Positions 22,425 through 31,356 of a stretch of 64,000 nt of DNA are shown here, one piece after another. Position numbers and translations under genes: made by a program. The DNA is from Methylobacterium sp. E-045 (lineage in GTDB: Bacteria > Pseudomonadota > Alphaproteobacteria > Rhizobiales > Beijerinckiaceae). The notes below the pieces were generated by a model, which saw only the letters and a program-made list of their open reading frames with translations, had not been told where the DNA came from and made no database searches. The DNA lies in the NCBI RefSeq assembly GCF_022829685.1, contig NZ_JAKSYE010000064.1, positions 62,001 to 126,000 on the forward strand. Direction: 5' to 3'. Within the stretch, counting starts at the first letter, position 1; every line of letters begins with the position of its first letter.

Positions 22425-25400
22425 GTGAAGAACTTCAACCTGTCCGAATGGGCGCTCGAGCATCGCTCCTTCGTCTGGTTCCTGATGCTGATCTCGATGG
22501 TGGCGGGCTTCCTCGCCTACGAGAAGCTCGGCCGCGAGGAGGACCCGCCCTTCGCCATCAAGACCATGATCGTGCAAGCGCGTTGGCCCGGCGCCACGAT
22601 CAGCGACACCCTCGATCAGGTCACCGAGCGGATCGAGAAGGAGTTGCAGCAGATCGACGCCGTCGATTTCAGCCGCAGCTACACCACGCCGGGCCAGACC
22701 ACGGTCTTCGTCCAGCTGCGCGAGACGACGCCGCCCAAGACGATTCCGGGCATCTTCTATCAGGTGCGCAAGCGTATCGGCGACATCGGCAACACCTTCC
22801 CGCAGGGGATCCAGGGGCCGTTCTTCAACGACGAGTTCGGCGACGTGTTCGGCAACGTCTACGCGTTTACCGCCGACGGGGTCTCGATGCGCCAGCTGCG
22901 CGACTACGTGGAGCGGGTGCGGGCCGACCTGAAGAAGGTCAACAATGCCGGCAAGATGCAGCTTCTCGGCGCGCAGGACGAGGTCATCTACCTCGACTTC
23001 TCCACCCGCAAGCTCGCCGGTCTCGGAGTCGATCAGGCCGCGGTCATCAAGACCCTGCAGGCGCAGAACGCCATCGCCCCCTCCGGCGTGATCCAGGCCG
23101 GCCCCGAGCGCGTCTCCGTGCGGGTCGGCGGTCAGTTCGTCTCCGAGGACAGCCTCAGGACCATCAACCTGCGGGTGAACGACCGCTTCTTCCGCCTCTC
23201 GGACGTGGCCGAGATCTCGCGCGGCTTCACCGATCCGCCCACCGCCCTGTTCCGGTTCAACGGCCAGCCCGCCATCGGCCTCGCCATCGCCATGCAGCCC
23301 TCCGGCAACCTGCTGACCTTCGGCCACGACCTCAAGGCGCGGATGAAGAAGCTCGAAGGCGAATTGCCCTACGGCGTCGGCATCCATCTCGTCTCCGACC
23401 AGCCGAAGATCGTCGAAGAGGCGGTGGGCGGCTTCACCAAGGCGCTCATCGAGGCCGTGGTCATCGTGCTGGGCGTCAGCTTCATCAGCCTCGGATGGCG
23501 CGCGGGGCTCGTGGTCTCGTTCTCGATTCCCCTCGTCCTCGCCGTGGTCTTCGTGGTGATGCAGGTGATGGGCGTCACGCTGCAGCGCATCTCGCTCGGC
23601 GCTCTCATCATCTCGCTGGGCCTCCTCGTCGACGACGCGATGATCACCGTGGAGATGATGGTGGCGCGGCTGGAGGTGGGCGACACCCTGAAGAAGGCGG
23701 CGACCTTCGCCTATACCTCCACCGCCTTCCCGATGCTCACGGGCACGCTGGTCACCGTGGCGGGCTTCCTGCCCATCGGCTTCAACGGCTCGGCGGCGGG
23801 CGAATACACCTACAGCCTGTTCGTGGTCATCGCGGCCTCCCTCCTGATCTCATGGGTGGTGGCGGTGCTGTTCGCCCCCCTCATCGGCGTGAAGCTCCTG
23901 CCGAAGACGATTAAGAAGCATCACGATCGCCCAAGCTTCCTGCTCCGCAGCTTCCGCGCGATGCTGCTGCCGGCCATGCGCTTCCGCTGGATCACCGTGG
24001 CCTTCTGCGTCGGCCTCCTCGGCCTGTCGCTCTACGGCATCCAATTCGTTCAGCAGCAATTCTTCCCGGCCTCCGACCGTCCCGAAATCCTCGTGGACAT
24101 GACGCTGCCGCAGAATGCCAGCATCGCCGAGACCAAGGCGCAGATGGACCGGTTCGAGGCGACCCTGAAGGGCGACCCCGACATCCTGCGCTGGAGCTCC
24201 TATGTCGGGCAGGGCGCGGTCCGCTTCTATCTTCCCCTCGACCAGCAGCTCGGCAACGCGTTCTTCGGCCAGGTCATCGTCGTGACGACGTCGCTCGAGG
24301 CGCGCGACAAGATGATCCAGAAATTCGAGGCGCTGGCGGCCAAGGAATTCGTCGGCACCGACGTGTTCGTCCATTCCCTCGACCTCGGGCCCCCGGTGGG
24401 CCGGCCGATCCAGTACCGGCTCAGCGGACCCGATCTCCAGAAGGTGCGCGGCCTCGCGCTCCAGCTCAGCACCATCGTCGCCTCGAGTCCGAATGTCGGT
24501 CTGCCGAACCTCGACTGGAACGAGCCGGGCAAGGTGCTGAAGGTCGACATCATCCAGGACAAGGCGCGCCAGCTCGGCGTGACCTCGGAAGACATCGCCG
24601 GCCTGCTCAACGGCATCGTCGGCGGCCGTTCGATCACGCAGGTGCGCGATTCGATCTACCTCGTGGACGTGGTCGGCCGCGCCCAGGCGGTGGAACGCAA
24701 CTCCGTCGAGACGCTGCAAAGCCTGCAGGTGCCGCTGTCGAACGGCAGCGTCGTGCCCCTGCTGGCCTTCGCCACGGTGAGCTACGAACTCGAACAGCCC
24801 ATCGTTTGGCGCCGCGACCGCCTGCCCACCATCACCGTGCGGGCGGCGATCGTCGACGACACTCAGGCGCCCACCATCGTCAAGGCCCTCGATCCGGCCA
24901 TCAAGGCGTTCGAGAAGACCCTGCCGGACGGCTACACCCTCGCCGTCGGCGGTGCGGTGGAGGAAAGCGCCAAGGGCAGCGGACCCATCGCGGCGGTGGC
25001 GCCGGTGATGCTGCTCGCCATGGCGATGTTCCTGATGATCCAGCTTCAGAGTTTCCAGAAGGTGTTCCTGGTGGCGAGCGTCGCGCCGCTGGGCCTCATC
25101 GGCGTCGTCGCGATCCTGCTGCCCTTCGGCAAGCCGCTGGGCTTCGTCGCCATCCTCGGCGTGCTCGCCCTCATCGGCATCATCATCCGCAACTCGGTGA
25201 TCCTGGTGATGCAGATCGACGAGTACGACCGCGAGGGCTACGCCCCGTGGGACGCCGTGGTGGAGGCGACCTGCCACCGGATGCGGCCCATCCTCCTCAC
25301 GGCCGGGGCGGCGAGCCTCGCCCTCATCCCGATCGCCCGGGAGGTGTTCTGGGGGCCGATGGCCTACGCCATGATCGGCGGCATCATCGCGGCCACCTTC

Positions 25401-25517
25401 CTGACCCTGTTCTTCCTGCCCGCGCTCTATGTCGGCTGGTACCGCATCAAGGCGCCGAAGGGTGAGAGGCCGGACGGCGGTGCATCGACGGCGGCGCCCC
25501 GTCACGCCGAGGCCTGA
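22425..25517 (+). CDS. RND-family efflux transporter permease
   Basis: A 1,030-residue proton-driven inner-membrane pump with the usual two repeats of six transmembrane helices and two large periplasmic loops. The N-terminus WALEHRSFVWFLMLISMV and the helix-4 GLLVDDAMITVEMM, with its paired aspartates for proton relay, are diagnostic; a second-half counterpart contains IIIRNSVILVMQIDE. The start is GTG, 37 bp after adaptor 2. No outer-membrane channel gene is adjacent, so a TolC-like protein encoded elsewhere is expected. Substrate class is unknown. Confidence 0.95.
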   Translation: MKNFNLSEWALEHRSFVWFLMLISMVAGFLAYEKLGREEDPPFAIKTMIVQARWPGATISDTLDQVTERIEKELQQIDAVDFSRSYTTPGQTTVFVQLRETTPPKTIPGIFYQVRKRIGDIGNTFPQGIQGPFFNDEFGDVFGNVYAFTADGVSMRQLRDYVERVRADLKKVNNAGKMQLLGAQDEVIYLDFSTRKLAGLGVDQAAVIKTLQAQNAIAPSGVIQAGPERVSVRVGGQFVSEDSLRTINLRVNDRFFRLSDVAEISRGFTDPPTALFRFNGQPAIGLAIAMQPSGNLLTFGHDLKARMKKLEGELPYGVGIHLVSDQPKIVEEAVGGFTKALIEAVVIVLGVSFISLGWRAGLVVSFSIPLVLAVVFVVMQVMGVTLQRISLGALIISLGLLVDDAMITVEMMVARLEVGDTLKKAATFAYTSTAFPMLTGTLVTVAGFLPIGFNGSAAGEYTYSLFVVIAASLLISWVVAVLFAPLIGVKLLPKTIKKHHDRPSFLLRSFRAMLLPAMRFRWITVAFCVGLLGLSLYGIQFVQQQFFPASDRPEILVDMTLPQNASIAETKAQMDRFEATLKGDPDILRWSSYVGQGAVRFYLPLDQQLGNAFFGQVIVVTTSLEARDKMIQKFEALAAKEFVGTDVFVHSLDLGPPVGRPIQYRLSGPDLQKVRGLALQLSTIVASSPNVGLPNLDWNEPGKVLKVDIIQDKARQLGVTSEDIAGLLNGIVGGRSITQVRDSIYLVDVVGRAQAVERNSVETLQSLQVPLSNGSVVPLLAFATVSYELEQPIVWRRDRLPTITVRAAIVDDTQAPTIVKALDPAIKAFEKTLPDGYTLAVGGAVEESAKGSGPIAAVAPVMLLAMAMFLMIQLQSFQKVFLVASVAPLGLIGVVAILLPFGKPLGFVAILGVLALIGIIIRNSVILVMQIDEYDREGYAPWDAVVEATCHRMRPILLTAGAASLALIPIAREVFWGPMAYAMIGGIIAATFLTLFFLPALYVGWYRIKAPKGERPDGGASTAAPRHAEA

Positions 25518-26213
25518 TCAGGGCGAGACCGCGCAGAGAGCGGGCTCCAGGGCCCGCATGACGCGGCGGTAATCTGCGATGTGCAGATCGTCGCGCAGGA
25601 CGCCGGGCAGGGCGAACCCGGTATCGCCGTCGCGCAGGTCTGCGAAGGGGTCGGCGTAAGCGCAGGAGAGGCGCCGACACAGGGCCTCGATCCGGGCGGA
25701 ATAGGCCGCCACCGCCGCAGGCTCGAAGCGCTTCTCCACCGAACGAGAGATCGGCGGGACGGCGGCGACCACGACACGGTCGCTGCCGGCCTGCAGCCGC
25801 TTCACGATCCGCTCCACCGCCTCGTCGAAACGCAAGGCCGTCTTGTCGGACAGCGGCTCCTTCTTCCGCAGCAGGTCGTTGGTTCCGATGAAGACGACCA
25901 CCGCGCGGGCGCGGGTCTTCACGGACAACTTGGCCACGAGATCGGCGTAGACGGCGGCCGATGCGCCGCTGATGCCCCCATTGACGATCTCCATGCCGCA
26001 GACCCGTTGGGCCGGGCTCTGCAACTCCGCCTGCGAATCGCCGGCGAGGAAGATGTAGCCCTGCGGCGCGTCGTCGAGATGCGCCTGGACCGAAGGCAGC
26101 CTGTCCGTGGCGTAGAGCTGGGTGTTGAGCCGCTGGGGCTTCTCGATCCAGCCGATGGCGAAGCCGATTCCCAGAATCGCCAACCCGGCAAGGCCGAGGC
26201 GCAGCGCCCTCAC
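25518..26213 (-). CDS. SGNH/GDSL hydrolase, membrane-anchored
   Basis: A 231-residue protein. An N-terminal hydrophobic helix (RLGLAGLAILGIGFAIGW) is followed by an SGNH domain with LAGDSQAE (Ser), FIGTNDLL and DDLHIADY (Asp/His). The start is a GTG that overlaps the trmO stop (GTGA). The stop codon abuts the end of the convergent RND gene with no spacer. Substrate unknown; such enzymes often deacylate lipids or polysaccharides in the periplasm. Confidence 0.84.
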   Translation of the reverse strand: MRALRLGLAGLAILGIGFAIGWIEKPQRLNTQLYATDRLPSVQAHLDDAPQGYIFLAGDSQAELQSPAQRVCGMEIVNGGISGASAAVYADLVAKLSVKTRARAVVVFIGTNDLLRKKEPLSDKTALRFDEAVERIVKRLQAGSDRVVVAAVPPISRSVEKRFEPAAVAAYSARIEALCRRLSCAYADPFADLRDGDTGFALPGVLRDDLHIADYRRVMRALEPALCAVSP

Positions 26214-26770
26214 CGGGTCGCTCCCGGCAAGTCCGAAGTCTTCGAGACCTCCGAGGTCTTCGAGACCTCCAAGGTCTTCGCCGTGCCGGCCCTGTCGACG
26301 GTGGCGTCCGGCCGAGAATCCGTTGTCGCGTAATAGGGCTTGATGTCGAGGAGCGGCGTGCCGTCGAGGCAGTCGAGCCCTCGGACGCTCAGGGTCGCCC
26401 CGTCGATGCCGAGGAGTTCCACCACCGAGAGCGCGATGGGATTGGGACGCGCCGGCGAGCGCAGGGAGAACGTGCCGCGGCTGCCCTCCGCATGGCGCGG
26501 CCTCTGGCGCACGATGTCCCGCGCCGCCCGGTCCATCCAATAGAGCACGATGAGGTGGCTCACCCCCTCCACGTTCTGCAGACCGGGGGCGAAGGCGGCA
26601 TCGACCTCCAGGGTGCAGACGGCGTCGGTCTGCAGCCCGTTCTTGGGGCATTCGGCCCTGCTCGCCCACGGGGTTCGGACACGGCCGATGAAATAGAGCC
26701 CGGCATCGTGGGACTCGGGCAGCGTGACGGTCTCTTCGCCGGGCCGCCGGTCGATCGGGTCGCTCATCAT
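26210..26770 (-). CDS. trmO: tRNA (N6-threonylcarbamoyladenosine37-N6)-methyltransferase, TrmO/TsaA (UPF0066) family
   Basis: A 186-residue protein (185 if the next Met is used). The beta-barrel core has GLYFIGRVRTPW, PNPIALSVVELLG and DGTPLLDIKPYY, which are UPF0066 signatures. The family methylates t6A37 in tRNA-Thr using SAM. The C-terminal 20-odd residues form a Lys/Ser/Thr/Glu tail built from a short repeat that is encoded by an 18-bp tandem repeat. Its stop overlaps the SGNH start. It is divergent from amn. Confidence 0.9.
   Translation of the reverse strand: MMSDPIDRRPGEETVTLPESHDAGLYFIGRVRTPWASRAECPKNGLQTDAVCTLEVDAAFAPGLQNVEGVSHLIVLYWMDRAARDIVRQRPRHAEGSRGTFSLRSPARPNPIALSVVELLGIDGATLSVRGLDCLDGTPLLDIKPYYATTDSRPDATVDRAGTAKTLEVSKTSEVSKTSDLPGATR
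26235..26270. repeat. Two-unit 18-bp tandem repeat inside the trmO 3' end
   Basis: Two consecutive 18-bp units differ at one position, and a partial third unit (AAGGTCTTCG) follows. The repeat encodes the EVSKTS-type repeats of the TrmO tail and keeps the frame. This is typical of replication slippage. Confidence 0.85.
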
Positions 26771-26982
26771 GCGTATCGGTCTTGGAGAGGCGTTACCCGG
26801 CGGGACCGCGCGAGCCGTTCGAACTGAGCATGTCGGACAACTCGCCCCCGTTCGCAAGCCGGACGACGACGCGCCGCCATGCGGGCCGCGTCGTTCCATC
26901 GGGCGACGGCGCGGTATAGGTTTCCGTCGGCGGCGCCATCCGCCCCCCCGGCCTTCGGGCCGAAGCCTTTCGAGGAGAGAGC

Positions 26983-28476
26983 GTGACCACCAGCGAATGG
27001 CGCCCGATGGAATCCGTGGGCGATGCCGAGACCGCCGTCGACCGCCTCGCCGCCCTGTACGCGGGTGCGATCCAGTCGCTCCAGACCGCCCTGACCCGCT
27101 ATCTCGACGGGGGAGCCGCCCCCGACCATGCGGAGCGGCTCCAGTTCCGCTATCCCGAATTGCGGATCACGTATCACCCGTCCGGGCCGATCCCGCGTTT
27201 TTCCCGCGCGACGGCGAAGTTCCAGTCTCCCGGCACCTACGCCACCACGGTGACGCAGCCGGCGCATTTCCGGCCGTATCTGCTGGAGCAGCTGACGCCC
27301 CTGGTGCGGGATTACGGGGCGACCCTCGAAGTCGGCCTGAGCGCGCAGGAGATTCCCTATCCCTACGTGCTGGAGCCGGGCGCCAACCTCTCGGGCAGCG
27401 GGATCACTCCGCGCGATCTGGCCACCTACTTCCCCGTCCCGCTGCTCTCGGTGGTGGGAGACGAGATCGCCGACGGTCTCTGGGTGGCGCCGGTCGAAGA
27501 GCCCAAGCCCCTGGCGCTGTTCGACGCGATCCGGGTCGACTATTCCCTCCGCCGCCTCGTCCACTACACCGGCTGCGATTGGCGCGACGTCCAGCCGTGG
27601 ATCCTGCTGACGAACTACCACCGCTACGTCGACGGCTTCATCCGCCACGGATTGGAGCAGCTCGCCGGCGGCCGGGACGGCTACGAGCGCATGATCCTGC
27701 CCGGCGGCATCACCGTCTCGCGGGAGGAGGCGGCGAGCATCGACCCGGCGGCCCTCATCGCCGCCTCGCCCTGGCACAAGTTCCAGATGCCGGCCTATCA
27801 TCTCGTGGCGCGCGGTGCCGACGGGTCGATGCAGGGCACGACGCTGGTGAATATCGGCGTCGGCCCCTCCAACGCCAAGACGATCACCGACCATCTGGCG
27901 GTCCTGCGTCCGCATTGCTGGCTCATGGTCGGCCATTGCGGCGGGCTGCGGCAGTCGCAGACCATCGGCGACTACGTCCTCGCCCATGGCTATCTGCGCC
28001 GCGACCGTATCCTCGACGAGCTTGTGCCGCCGGACGTGCCGGTGCCGGCCCTGGCCGAAGTCCAGCTCGCGCTCCAGGCCGCCGCCGCCTGCGTCACCGG
28101 GGAGACCAGCGACGACCTGAAGCGCCGCCTGCGCACGGGCACCGTGGTCACCTACGACGACCGCAACTGGGAGCTCCGCTTCAGCCAGGAGCGGCGGCGG
28201 ATCAACCTGTCCCGCGCCATCGGCGTCGACATGGAGAGCGGCACCATCGCGGCGCAGGGCTATCGCCTGCGGGTTCCCTACGGCACGCTCCTTTGCGTCT
28301 CCGACAAGCCGCTCCATGGCGAGATCAAGCTGCCGGGGGCGGCCAACGCCTTCTACGAACGGGCGGTGGCCGAGCACCTGCTCATCGGCCTGTCGGCCCT
28401 CGATATCCTCCGCGCCGACCGCAACGGCCTGCATTCGCGCAAGCTGAGGAGTTTTGACGAGCCGCCGTTCCGCTGA
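26983..28476 (+). CDS. amn: AMP nucleosidase
   Basis: A 497-residue enzyme hydrolysing AMP to adenine and ribose-5-phosphate, which controls adenylate pools. It has an N-terminal regulatory domain and a C-terminal phosphorylase-fold catalytic domain with MVGHCGGLRQSQ, IGDYVLAHGYLR, GVDMESGTIAAQG and VSDKPLHGE. Length is normal. The start is a GTG preceded by a good ribosome-binding site (GAGGAGAG, 3 bp away). It is convergent with the PBP gene across a perfect hairpin. Confidence 0.95.
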   Translation: MTTSEWRPMESVGDAETAVDRLAALYAGAIQSLQTALTRYLDGGAAPDHAERLQFRYPELRITYHPSGPIPRFSRATAKFQSPGTYATTVTQPAHFRPYLLEQLTPLVRDYGATLEVGLSAQEIPYPYVLEPGANLSGSGITPRDLATYFPVPLLSVVGDEIADGLWVAPVEEPKPLALFDAIRVDYSLRRLVHYTGCDWRDVQPWILLTNYHRYVDGFIRHGLEQLAGGRDGYERMILPGGITVSREEAASIDPAALIAASPWHKFQMPAYHLVARGADGSMQGTTLVNIGVGPSNAKTITDHLAVLRPHCWLMVGHCGGLRQSQTIGDYVLAHGYLRRDRILDELVPPDVPVPALAEVQLALQAAAACVTGETSDDLKRRLRTGTVVTYDDRNWELRFSQERRRINLSRAIGVDMESGTIAAQGYRLRVPYGTLLCVSDKPLHGEIKLPGAANAFYERAVAEHLLIGLSALDILRADRNGLHSRKLRSFDEPPFR

Positions 28477-28480
28477 CCGT

Positions 28481-28503
28481 CCGGCGATTCGCAAGATCGC
28501 CGG
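28481..28503. terminator. Perfect hairpin between convergent amn and PBP genes
   Basis: Arms CCGGCGAT and ATCGCCGG (8 bp, perfect) enclose a 7-nt loop in the 37-bp gap between the two stop codons. There is no T-run on either strand. It probably serves as a bidirectional transcription or mRNA-end barrier. Confidence 0.5.
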
Positions 28504-28513
28504 ATCGACGGGA

Positions 28514-30988
28514 TCAGCGCTCGCGCCGCCACAGACCGGCCCGTTCGGAGCGGGCCTGCTCCTCCGCCGCCAGGAGGTCCGACGGGGCATCCTCGGACGC
28601 GCGCGCGCCGCCGGCCGTCAGGATCAGGGAGGCGAGGTCATCGCCGTCGATCTGGCAGCGCAGGCCCGCAGGCTGCGCCTCGTCGGTCGCGCCGCCGGCC
28701 GCCGGCGCACAGACGACTTCGCGCCGGCGCAGATAGCGCGCGAGCTGGCGCGCCAGGGCACCGCGCTCGCCGTCGACGCCCAGCAGGCGCACCGTCCGGC
28801 CGCGGAACGACAGGGTTCCGGTATCGATCACCTCCGGCACCCCGCGCAATGCCCCGGCGGCGGCGGTCTCCTTGGCGGCCGGAGCCGGCTCGGCGCGGGC
28901 GGCGGAGGGGCGCTTGCGCCGTGACGCCATCTGGATCGTGGCGCGCTGGGTGAAATCCTTGAAGATCGCCGCCGGCAGGTCGCCGCCACCGACCTTGTTC
29001 ATGGAGGAATTGTCGTCGTTGCCGACCCAGACGCCGACCACGAGGTCCGGCGTCACCCCGACGAACCAGGCGTCCCGGTAATCCTGCGTCGTCCCGGTCT
29101 TGCCGCCCACCGCGAGGTTGGTGATCCGCGCGGCCCGCCCGGTTCCGCTGTCCACCACGGCCTGGAGCGAATCGAGCATCATCGCGCGGCTCTCCCCCGG
29201 CAGGGGCGTCGTCGGCTTGGCGTCGGGGCGCAGGTAGAGCGGGTCGGGGCCGGGGCCGCGAATGGCATGGACGCCGTAGGTGTCGAGGGGCTGCGCGCTT
29301 GCCAGCACGCCGGCATAGGCCCGTGTCATCTCCAGCAGGGAGACTTCCGCCGAGCCGAGGGCGAGGCTCGGAACGTTGGGCAGGTCGGAGGTGACGCCGA
29401 GCTTGCGCGCGGTCTCGATCACGGAGGCCATGCCGATCTCGTCGGCGAGCTGCGCGGCGATGGTGTTGATCGATTGGGCGAAGGCGGTGCGGAGAGGGAC
29501 CGCCCCCCGGAACCGGCCGCTCGCATTCTGCGGCTCCCAATCCCCGATCTGGATGGGCCGGTCCACCAGCACCGTCTCCGGCGAAAGGCCCTTCTCGTAG
29601 GCGGTGAGGTAGACGAACAGCTTGAACAGCGAGCCGGCCTGCCGCTTGGCCTGGGTCGCCCGGTTGAACTGGCTGTCTTCGTAGTCGCGCCCGCCCACCA
29701 TGGCGAGGATCGCGCCCTCCTTGTTCAGGACGACCATGGCGCCCTGGCTCGCCTTTTTCTTCGTCCCTTCCGCATCGAGCCGCCGGGCGATGACGCCCTC
29801 CGCCAGGCTCTGCAGATCGAGGTTGAGGGTGGTGCGCAGGGTGACGTCGCCGGATGTGTCCGACAGGCGCTTGGCGTCCGCCGACACCATATCGAGGAAG
29901 TAGTTGGTGCCCGGCGGAGTCTCGGGCGGAGTCCGCAGGGTGATCGTCTCCGCACGGGCCTTGTCGGCCTCGGCGGCGGTGATCGCGCCGGTCTCGACCA
30001 TGGTCTGCAGCACGATGTCGGCGCGCTCCTTGGCGCCGCCGAAATTGCGCGTCGGCGCCAATTGCGACGGCGCCCTGACGAGGCCCGCCAGCATGGCCGC
30101 CTCGGGGAGCGTCAGCGCCTTCGCGCCCTTGCCGAAATAGCGCCGGGACGCGGCGTCGATGCCATAGGCGCCGGCCCCGAAATAGGCGGTGTTGAGATAG
30201 CCGAGGAGGATGTCCTCCTTCGAGAGCGTGCTCTCCACACGCAGGGCCAGGAACGCTTCCTGGATCTTCCGGCGCAGCGTCTTCTCCTGGGTCAGGGAGG
30301 TGAGCCGCACATATTGCTGCGTGATGGTGGACGCACCCTCGCGCACGCCGCCGCTCACCGTGTTGCGCCAGAGTGCCCGTGCCAGCCCGCGCGGATCGAC
30401 CCCCCAATGCGAGTAGAACCGCCGGTCCTCGATGGCGACCACGGCCTGGGCGAGATGGGCCGGCATGTCGGCCGCCGTGAGCTTCTGGCCCTGGAAAGCG
30501 CCGCGCGTGGCGAAGACCCGTCCGTCATCCGCCTCCACCGTGAGGGCGCGCTGGCCGCCTTCCGGTACCACGCCGCCCAGCGGCGGCAGCGTCGCAAAGC
30601 TGTAGAGGACGAGACCTGCAACGAAGACCAGCGGCAGGGCGAGGGCCGCAAGACCGGCGGCGAAATAGGGCCGCTGCTGCAATCGGCCGCGCCAGCCCGC
30701 GCCTGCCGTCGGCGCGGCCGGACCGATCCCGGCCGGAGGCGGCGCGACCGTGCCGTTCGTTTGCGGGGAAGCGGTGCGCGCCCGGAGTCTCGAGCCGAGG
30801 GCGCTGAGCCTCCGTCCCGCCGCGCGCCCCATCGAAAGCAGGCCCCGCGCGAGACCGCGCAGCGCCGTGGCGAGGAGGAATCCGAGATGCCCGAACAGGA
30901 CACGCGCCGCCTGTCCGGCTTCACGGGCGGCGGTTCGGGCATCCGGCGCGCCAGGGGGCTTCGGCCGTTCCGGTTCTTGATCTGTCAT
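28514..30988 (-). CDS. Class A penicillin-binding protein with C-terminal SNase-like domain
   Basis: An 824-residue bifunctional peptidoglycan synthase. The cytoplasmic N-terminus is long and basic. A membrane helix (about 108-132) is followed by a GT51 transglycosylase domain (EDRRFYSHWGVDPRG, GASTITQQ) and a transpeptidase domain with SLFK (Ser near 452), SIN and KTGTT. After about residue 716 a further domain reads like a staphylococcal-nuclease fold (FRGRTVRLLGVDG, LRCQIDGDDLASLIL, AAEEQARSERAGLW). That appendage is unusual for PBPs and its catalytic arginines are not evident. It is probably PBP1a-like in role. The next gene upstream is also a peptidoglycan enzyme. Confidence 0.92.
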   Translation of the reverse strand: MTDQEPERPKPPGAPDARTAAREAGQAARVLFGHLGFLLATALRGLARGLLSMGRAAGRRLSALGSRLRARTASPQTNGTVAPPPAGIGPAAPTAGAGWRGRLQQRPYFAAGLAALALPLVFVAGLVLYSFATLPPLGGVVPEGGQRALTVEADDGRVFATRGAFQGQKLTAADMPAHLAQAVVAIEDRRFYSHWGVDPRGLARALWRNTVSGGVREGASTITQQYVRLTSLTQEKTLRRKIQEAFLALRVESTLSKEDILLGYLNTAYFGAGAYGIDAASRRYFGKGAKALTLPEAAMLAGLVRAPSQLAPTRNFGGAKERADIVLQTMVETGAITAAEADKARAETITLRTPPETPPGTNYFLDMVSADAKRLSDTSGDVTLRTTLNLDLQSLAEGVIARRLDAEGTKKKASQGAMVVLNKEGAILAMVGGRDYEDSQFNRATQAKRQAGSLFKLFVYLTAYEKGLSPETVLVDRPIQIGDWEPQNASGRFRGAVPLRTAFAQSINTIAAQLADEIGMASVIETARKLGVTSDLPNVPSLALGSAEVSLLEMTRAYAGVLASAQPLDTYGVHAIRGPGPDPLYLRPDAKPTTPLPGESRAMMLDSLQAVVDSGTGRAARITNLAVGGKTGTTQDYRDAWFVGVTPDLVVGVWVGNDDNSSMNKVGGGDLPAAIFKDFTQRATIQMASRRKRPSAARAEPAPAAKETAAAGALRGVPEVIDTGTLSFRGRTVRLLGVDGERGALARQLARYLRRREVVCAPAAGGATDEAQPAGLRCQIDGDDLASLILTAGGARASEDAPSDLLAAEEQARSERAGLWRRER

Positions 30989-31126
30989 CGGCCGCCGGTC
31001 GTGATCCAGGAGCGCAGGTCCCGTCGGCTTACCGTCGGCGCTGGCTCGGCGGTTCTAGACCGGAAAGAACCCCGGGCGCCATGCCGGAGGCGGCGTCACC
31101 AGAGCTCCCTGGGGGTTGTCCCTCGC

Positions 31127-31241
31127 CGTCATTCCGGGTCGCCACAGGCGAGCCCGGAATCCAGAACCGCCAATGCGGCCATGTCGAGCACGCGTAGCGG
31201 GTGCGGATTCCGGGTTCCGCCGCGCGGCCCCGGAATGGCGG
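31127..31241. repeat. REP-like intergenic palindromic element
   Basis: Nested inverted repeats built from ATTCCGGG / CCCGGAAT units occupy much of the 368-bp gap between the lytic transglycosylase stop and the PBP start. Each half can form a hairpin (for example 31131-31160) and the halves pair with each other. This matches the CGTCATTCCGGG-type elements scattered in alphaproteobacterial intergenic DNA. No gene is seen in the rest of the gap. Confidence 0.75.
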
Positions 31242-31356
31242 AGGTGTCTGCTCGAAGGTCATGGCATGCCGCGTCGGCCAGCATTCGCAACCCCGACGGT
31301 ATCACTCCTTTTCGGCGGCCCGGTTCGCCGACCGAGCAACGAACCCGGCCGAGGCG

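Noticed and set aside
23850..25505. Long open frame opposite the RND permease (about 550 codons)
   Set aside because: It mirrors codon positions of the real gene in GC-rich DNA, has low-complexity His/Arg/Asp composition and no domain.
26767..28590. Long open frame opposite AMP nucleosidase (about 600 codons)
   Set aside because: Antisense shadow; the plus-strand amn gene has clear family motifs and a ribosome site.
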